This document shows positions 61,001 through 64,000 of a stretch of 64,000 bases of DNA, piece by piece. How positions within the stretch are numbered: position 1 is the stretch's first letter; each line of letters starts with the position of its first letter. A model generated the notes under the pieces. The model saw only the letters and a program-made list of their open reading frames with translations, was not told the DNA's origin and did no database searches. Source of the DNA: Pseudomonadales bacterium (GTDB lineage Bacteria; Pseudomonadota; Gammaproteobacteria; Pseudomonadales; Azotimanducaceae); NCBI GenBank assembly GCA_022827245.1, contig JAJDTI010000148.1, positions 1 to 64,000 of the forward strand. Direction: 5' to 3'. The position numbers and the translations under genes are program-made.

Positions 61001-61873
61001 TCAGGCTTCAAGATGGCGGCGCGGCATGAACCGCGCCCACAAGCCGCCACGCGGACCCGCGACCACGGAGACGACGTAGACGCCGCCGGCGACCAGGATG
61101 ATGGCCGGCCCGGACGGGAGCGCCGCGTGGTAGGAGAGCAGCAGCCCCGCATACCCGGAAGCGAACGCGATGGCGCTGCTCGCGGCCACGAGTGGCGCGA
61201 CCTCGCCCGCCCAGAATCTCGCGGCCACGGCCGGCAGCATCATCAGGCCGACCGCCATCAGCGTACCGAGGGCGTGGAACCCGGCGACGAGGTTCATGAC
61301 CACCAACGTCAGGAATACGAAGTGCACGACCGCGCCGTGACCGCCCACGGCGCGCAGGAAGCCGGGGTCGAAACACTCGACAATGAGCCCGCGGCCGATG
61401 ACGGCCAAGGCAAGGAGCGTCAGCGTCGCAATCGAGACAACGAGCAGCAGCGACGCGTCGTCGACCGCCAGAATGGTCCCGAAGAGGATGTGCATGAGAT
61501 CGATGTTGCTGCCGTGCGTGGAGACAATGAGCACCCCGAGCGCCAGCGAAATGAGATAGAAGGCGGCGAAGCTCGCATCCTCGCGCTGGGGCGTCACGCG
61601 CGCGACGAGACCGGACAGGATCGCCACGACGAGGCCCGCGATGAAGCCGCCGAGGCTCATGACCACGAGGGAGAGTCCGGCGACCATGAAACCCAGGGCG
61701 GCCCCGGGCAGCACGGCGTGGCTCAACGCATCGCCCACGAGGCTCATGCGGCGCAGGACGAGCAGCACACCCACCGGGCCGCTGCCGACGCTGAGCGCCA
61801 GGCAGGCCACCAGGGCCCTGCGCATGAACCCGAACTCGACGAAGGGCTGGATCAGCGCGGCGTAGGGGTCCAT
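61001..61873 (-). CDS. znuB: Zinc ABC transporter permease
   Basis: A 290-residue integral membrane protein of the ABC-3 (ZnuB/MntB) family with about eight helices. It shows ALVACLALSVGSGPVGVLLVLRRMSLVGDALSHAVLPGAALGF near the N-terminus, the characteristic EAA-like loop preceding the cytoplasmic ATPase contact, and LVAGFHALGTLMAVGLMMLPAVAARFW in the second half. It forms the channel for zinc delivered by the substrate-binding protein. ATG 61873 overlaps the ATPase stop by one base (TGATG), so they are coupled. Confidence 0.92.
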   Translation of the reverse strand: MDPYAALIQPFVEFGFMRRALVACLALSVGSGPVGVLLVLRRMSLVGDALSHAVLPGAALGFMVAGLSLVVMSLGGFIAGLVVAILSGLVARVTPQREDASFAAFYLISLALGVLIVSTHGSNIDLMHILFGTILAVDDASLLLVVSIATLTLLALAVIGRGLIVECFDPGFLRAVGGHGAVVHFVFLTLVVMNLVAGFHALGTLMAVGLMMLPAVAARFWAGEVAPLVAASSAIAFASGYAGLLLSYHAALPSGPAIILVAGGVYVVSVVAGPRGGLWARFMPRRHLEA

Positions 61874-62616
61874 CAGGCAACGCCTCGGCGGCAGACCTCC
61901 GCACCGTCGTCCCACCCCTCCGCCATCTGCCGTGCCTGGAAGAGATACTCCGCCCGCAGCACGTCGGCGGTCGCCCCCCAGGCAACGGGCTCCCGGGCAA
62001 TCACCAGGGTGTCGGGGAAGTTCTCACGCACCTGGTCGAGGTCATGCAGTACGGCGATGATCGTCCGTCCTTCGCCATGCCATCCCACCACCACTCTCAG
62101 GAGATCGGCCGAGGTCCTCGCGTCGATCGAGGTAAAGGGCTCGTCGAGCAGGATGACAGGACAGTCCTGCAGCAACATGCGGGCAAACAGGACCCGCTGA
62201 AATTGCCCCGCCGACAGGGACGCGATCGGGCGTCGACCGAAGCCATCGAGACCGACAGCCAGCAGCGCTTCCTCGGCTTGCCGCCGCTGCGCCCGCGTGA
62301 CCGCGCCGAACAGGCCGATCGCCCGCCAGTGACCCAGCAGCACGGTGTCCATTACCGAAATCGGGAAGCTGCGATCGATCTCCGCCTGCTGGGGCAGATA
62401 GGCGATGTCGCTCTGGCGCAACCCGTTGCGTTCGAGGCGACCGTCGAGAGGCGCCAGGTGCCCGGTCAGCCCCTTGAGCAACGTGGTCTTGCCCGATCCG
62501 TTGGGGCCGACCACCGCCGTCAACGAACCGGTTGCGAAGCTGCCGGTCAGGTGATGCACGGCCGGATGGCGGTCGTATCCCAAGGTAACGTCGTGGAGAG
62601 AGAAGGCGGCCGTCAT
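61873..62616 (-). CDS. znuC: Zinc ABC transporter ATP-binding protein
   Basis: A 247-residue ABC ATPase. Walker A is VVGPNGSGKTTLLKG, the Q-loop is in AYLPQQAEIDRSFP, the signature is SLSAGQFQRVLFARML, Walker B is CPVILLDEPFTSID, and the switch histidine is in IIAVLHDLDQVRENFP. The protein has the size of ZnuC-type ATPases. It lies between the 53-residue membrane protein, whose stop overlaps its start by four bases, and the permease, so its translation is coupled on both sides. Zinc is the likely cargo because of the operon. Confidence 0.92.
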   Translation of the reverse strand: MTAAFSLHDVTLGYDRHPAVHHLTGSFATGSLTAVVGPNGSGKTTLLKGLTGHLAPLDGRLERNGLRQSDIAYLPQQAEIDRSFPISVMDTVLLGHWRAIGLFGAVTRAQRRQAEEALLAVGLDGFGRRPIASLSAGQFQRVLFARMLLQDCPVILLDEPFTSIDARTSADLLRVVVGWHGEGRTIIAVLHDLDQVRENFPDTLVIAREPVAWGATADVLRAEYLFQARQMAEGWDDGAEVCRRGVA

Positions 62617-62774
62617 GACAGCCACCCCATCGCCCAGGCGGCCGCAACCCACAGGAGGGCCGCGATGGGAACCGCCCAGATAAACTGAGCGGCCACGCCG
62701 CCGCCGAGCGGCGAGACGGCGCGGCCGAACCGGGTCTCTTCGGCCGCGCGGCTGATCCCGATCAACCTACGCAT
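62613..62774 (-). CDS. Small membrane protein coupled to the zinc ABC genes
   Basis: A 53-residue protein, MRRLIGISRAAEETRFGRA at the N-terminus and one transmembrane segment (AQFIWAVPIAALLWVAAAWAMGW) at the C-terminus. The start ATG 62774 overlaps the end of the gamma-carbonic anhydrase gene by eight bases, and its stop overlaps the start of the ATPase by four bases, so it is embedded in the operon and clearly translated with it. No known family comes to mind. A role as accessory subunit or regulator of the zinc transporter is inference; its basic, soluble N-terminus would face the cytoplasm. Confidence 0.7.
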   Translation of the reverse strand: MRRLIGISRAAEETRFGRAVSPLGGGVAAQFIWAVPIAALLWVAAAWAMGWLS

Positions 62775-63402
62775 CAGTCGGCAGGTCCAGCGTCTCCGAG
62801 CCGGGGTCCGGGAATAGACGCCGGTATCCCTGAACGAGGAAGTTGTTGGTGCGGACCACGTCTTCGGAGAACGCGGCGCCATCGGCCGTGACCTGCGGTA
62901 GGGTCGCGATGTCGGTGTCGGGTCCGATGCACTGTGCGGAGGGGGCGTGGAGACCGGCCGGCAGGTCACGGCCATCGACCACGGCGTTGTGACCCACCAC
63001 GCAGCCTTCGCCCACCGCGCAGTCGAAGAGCACGCTGTTGAAGCCCACGAACGCACCCTCGCCGACCGAGCAGGGGCCGTGGACGATCGCGCGGTGTGCG
63101 ATCGAAGTCCGCTCGCCGATGGTGACCGCCGCTCCGGACTTCGCGTGGATGACGACACCGTCCTGGATGTTCGAGTGGGCGCCGATGACGATGGCCTCCA
63201 TCTCGCCGTTCGCATCCACCTCGTCGGCGCGGATCACGGCATAGGGTCCGATGAAGACGTTCTCATGGACGACCACGCGACCGCACAGAATTGCCGTTGG
63301 ATCGACAAAAGCGCTGTCATGGACGACCGGGAGATCGCCGCGTGGATTCCTGCGGATCATCGGGCCGGGACTCCTCTCCATATGGTGGGAACTGGTGGGC
63401 AC
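62767..63402 (-). CDS. Gamma-carbonic anhydrase family protein
   Basis: A 211-residue left-handed beta-helix protein of the gamma-carbonic anhydrase/YrdA family. Hexapeptide-type repeats such as ILCGRVVVHENVFIGPYAVIRAD are followed by zinc ligands in SNIQDGVVIHAKSG, TSIAHRAIVHGPCSVGEGAFVGFN and VVGHNAVV (three histidines in total). It may hydrate CO2 or act as a zinc-storage or zinc-sparing form; such paralogues are known in Zur regulons. The gene is nine bases downstream of zur and overlaps the small membrane protein. The start may be ATG 63402 or a later in-frame ATG. Confidence 0.88.
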   Translation of the reverse strand: MPTSSHHMERSPGPMIRRNPRGDLPVVHDSAFVDPTAILCGRVVVHENVFIGPYAVIRADEVDANGEMEAIVIGAHSNIQDGVVIHAKSGAAVTIGERTSIAHRAIVHGPCSVGEGAFVGFNSVLFDCAVGEGCVVGHNAVVDGRDLPAGLHAPSAQCIGPDTDIATLPQVTADGAAFSEDVVRTNNFLVQGYRRLFPDPGSETLDLPTDA

Positions 63403-63411
63403 TCGCGCCGT

Positions 63412-63918
63412 TCAGACCGCACCGGCCGGGACGCAATTCGGGCAAGCGCCCTCCACCTCGACCACGCGTCGGTCCACGCGGTACCCCAGGGCCGCGGCGT
63501 CCTCGGCGAGCACCTTGAGGACCCGCGGGTCCTCGAGTTCGGTCGACGCGCCGCAGATGCTGCAAAGAAAGAAAAGCCCGTCCTGCTGGCGCTCCGGATG
63601 CGCGCGGGGGACGTACGCGTTCCGGCTCTCGATCTTCGAGACGAGCCGCTGGGACATCAGGAACTCGAGCGCCCGATAGATCGTGGGCGGCCCGACCGGA
63701 CGGTCGTACCGGAGTTCCAGCGCTTCGATCAGCGCGTAGGCGCCCGTCGGCCGCCCCCTCTCCCAGAGCAGCTCCAGGACGTGCCGCCTGAGGGTCGTGA
63801 GCTTGTTGCCGCGCGCGGCGCAAAGGGAATCCGCCAATGCAACCCGTTCGGCCGCCGCATGCTCCCCGCGGCAGTCGGGATCGGTGCAGGGCTGAGGTTC
63901 GGTCCCCAGGCTTTCCAT
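63412..63918 (-). CDS. zur: Fur-family zinc-uptake regulator (Zur)
   Basis: A 168-residue Fur-family repressor from ATG 63918. The winged-helix DNA-binding region is LTTLRRHVLELLWERGRPTGAYALIEAL and PVGPPTIYRALEFLMSQRLVSKIESRN. The structural zinc site has two C-x2-C pairs, LCSICGA and ACPNC. An additional N-terminal CTDPDCRGEH gives two more cysteines and a histidine not seen in typical Zur proteins. With enough zinc it should bind its operator and silence the operon. It is the first gene of zur-gammaCA-small protein-znuCBA, and a Zur-type palindrome lies on its promoter. Confidence 0.9.
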   Translation of the reverse strand: MESLGTEPQPCTDPDCRGEHAAAERVALADSLCAARGNKLTTLRRHVLELLWERGRPTGAYALIEALELRYDRPVGPPTIYRALEFLMSQRLVSKIESRNAYVPRAHPERQQDGLFFLCSICGASTELEDPRVLKVLAEDAAALGYRVDRRVVEVEGACPNCVPAGAV

Positions 63919-63952
63919 GGCAGGTGGATCTCCATTGCCATCGGGTGAAGTT

Positions 63953-63964
63953 ACGTTATAACGT
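63953..63964. promoter_or_regulatory. Zur-box-like operator
   Basis: ACGTTATAACGT is a perfect 12-bp palindrome with the GTTATAAC heart of proteobacterial Zur boxes. Weaker dyad symmetry continues outward. It overlaps the -10 box of the operon promoter, where a bound repressor would block RNA polymerase, and lies 35 bases ahead of ATG 63918. Confidence 0.75.
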
Positions 63965-63982
63965 TGCGTTCCTTGATGGCAA
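63955..63982 (-). promoter_or_regulatory. Sigma-70-type promoter of the zur-znu operon
   Basis: On the minus strand TTGCCA (63977-63982) and TATAAC (63955-63960) are spaced by 16 bases; each differs from consensus at one position. Transcription would begin around 63948, leaving a leader of about 30 bases. The Zur-type palindrome covers the -10 box. Confidence 0.75.
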
Positions 63983-64000
63983 GAGCCCACGCAACCCCTT

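Noticed and set aside
1-64000. CRISPR array
   Set aside because: No series of regularly spaced direct repeats with unique spacers was seen; the only tandem repeat is the 33-bp coiled-coil coding unit.

Overview
The window is GC-rich chromosomal DNA from a Gram-negative bacterium, most likely an uncultured Proteobacterium. Supporting signs are two large TonB-dependent receptors, a Zur-controlled zinc ABC operon, an OxyR-type regulator with both redox cysteines, and a tRNA with an encoded CCA end. Gene content is typical of a metabolically broad heterotroph: four phytanoyl-CoA-dioxygenase-like genes, several MFS carriers, esterases, CoA enzymes and a Rieske oxygenase. Genes are tightly packed on both strands. 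A few short AT-rich islands stand out against the GC-rich background.

Layout. 0-1 kb: end of an unidentified gene and a decayed AbiEii-like toxin pair. 1-10.3 kb: PhyH oxygenase, PLP decarboxylase, aminotransferase-esterase pair, TonB receptor and a divergent OxyR-like regulator. 10.3-10.6 kb: a highly structured non-coding stretch ending in a terminator. 10.6-17.8 kb: assorted metabolic genes, tRNA-Ala(CGC), a sulfotransferase and a DUF1214 protein. 17.8-19.5 kb: an orphan ParB-like gene between AT-rich islands, with a perfect palindrome and a terminator upstream. 19.5-25.4 kb: a minus-strand run of two exported proteins, a DUF6152 protein, an acyl-CoA ligase, a ketopantoate-reductase-like enzyme and a double Usp protein. 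25.6-34 kb: reductase, TPP enzyme, small membrane proteins, two tandem MFS paralogues and a CPBP protease. 34-37 kb: an orphan Phd antitoxin, a selenocysteine-encoding gene and a lytic transglycosylase. 37-43.6 kb: LLM oxidoreductase, sodium symporter, amidohydrolase, M48 lipoprotease, and a retropepsin with a coiled-coil partner. 43.8-47.2 kb: two carboxyltransferase genes facing a decapitated enoyl-CoA hydratase. 47.3-51.8 kb: MATE pump and three PhyH oxygenases. 51.9-60 kb: a minus-strand catabolic cluster of hydrolase, flavin-type protein, Rieske oxygenase, cupin, MFS, serine hydrolase and TonB receptor. 60-64 kb: the zur-gamma-carbonic anhydrase-small membrane protein-znuCBA operon.

The most striking observation is the gene at 35280-36437. 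An in-frame TGA at codon 149 lies in the right context of the GrdB-like selenoprotein family and is followed at the right distance by a perfect bacterial SECIS-type hairpin with a GGTCA loop; a conventional gene call would split it in two. Other notable points are REP/REPIN-like hairpins whose ends supply the TAG stop codons of three genes, a Zur-type palindrome lying on the -10 box of the zinc operon, a 53-residue membrane protein coupled inside that operon, and two non-coding stretches (10.3-10.6 and 19.0-19.46 kb) that look like structured transcripts without a recognised family.
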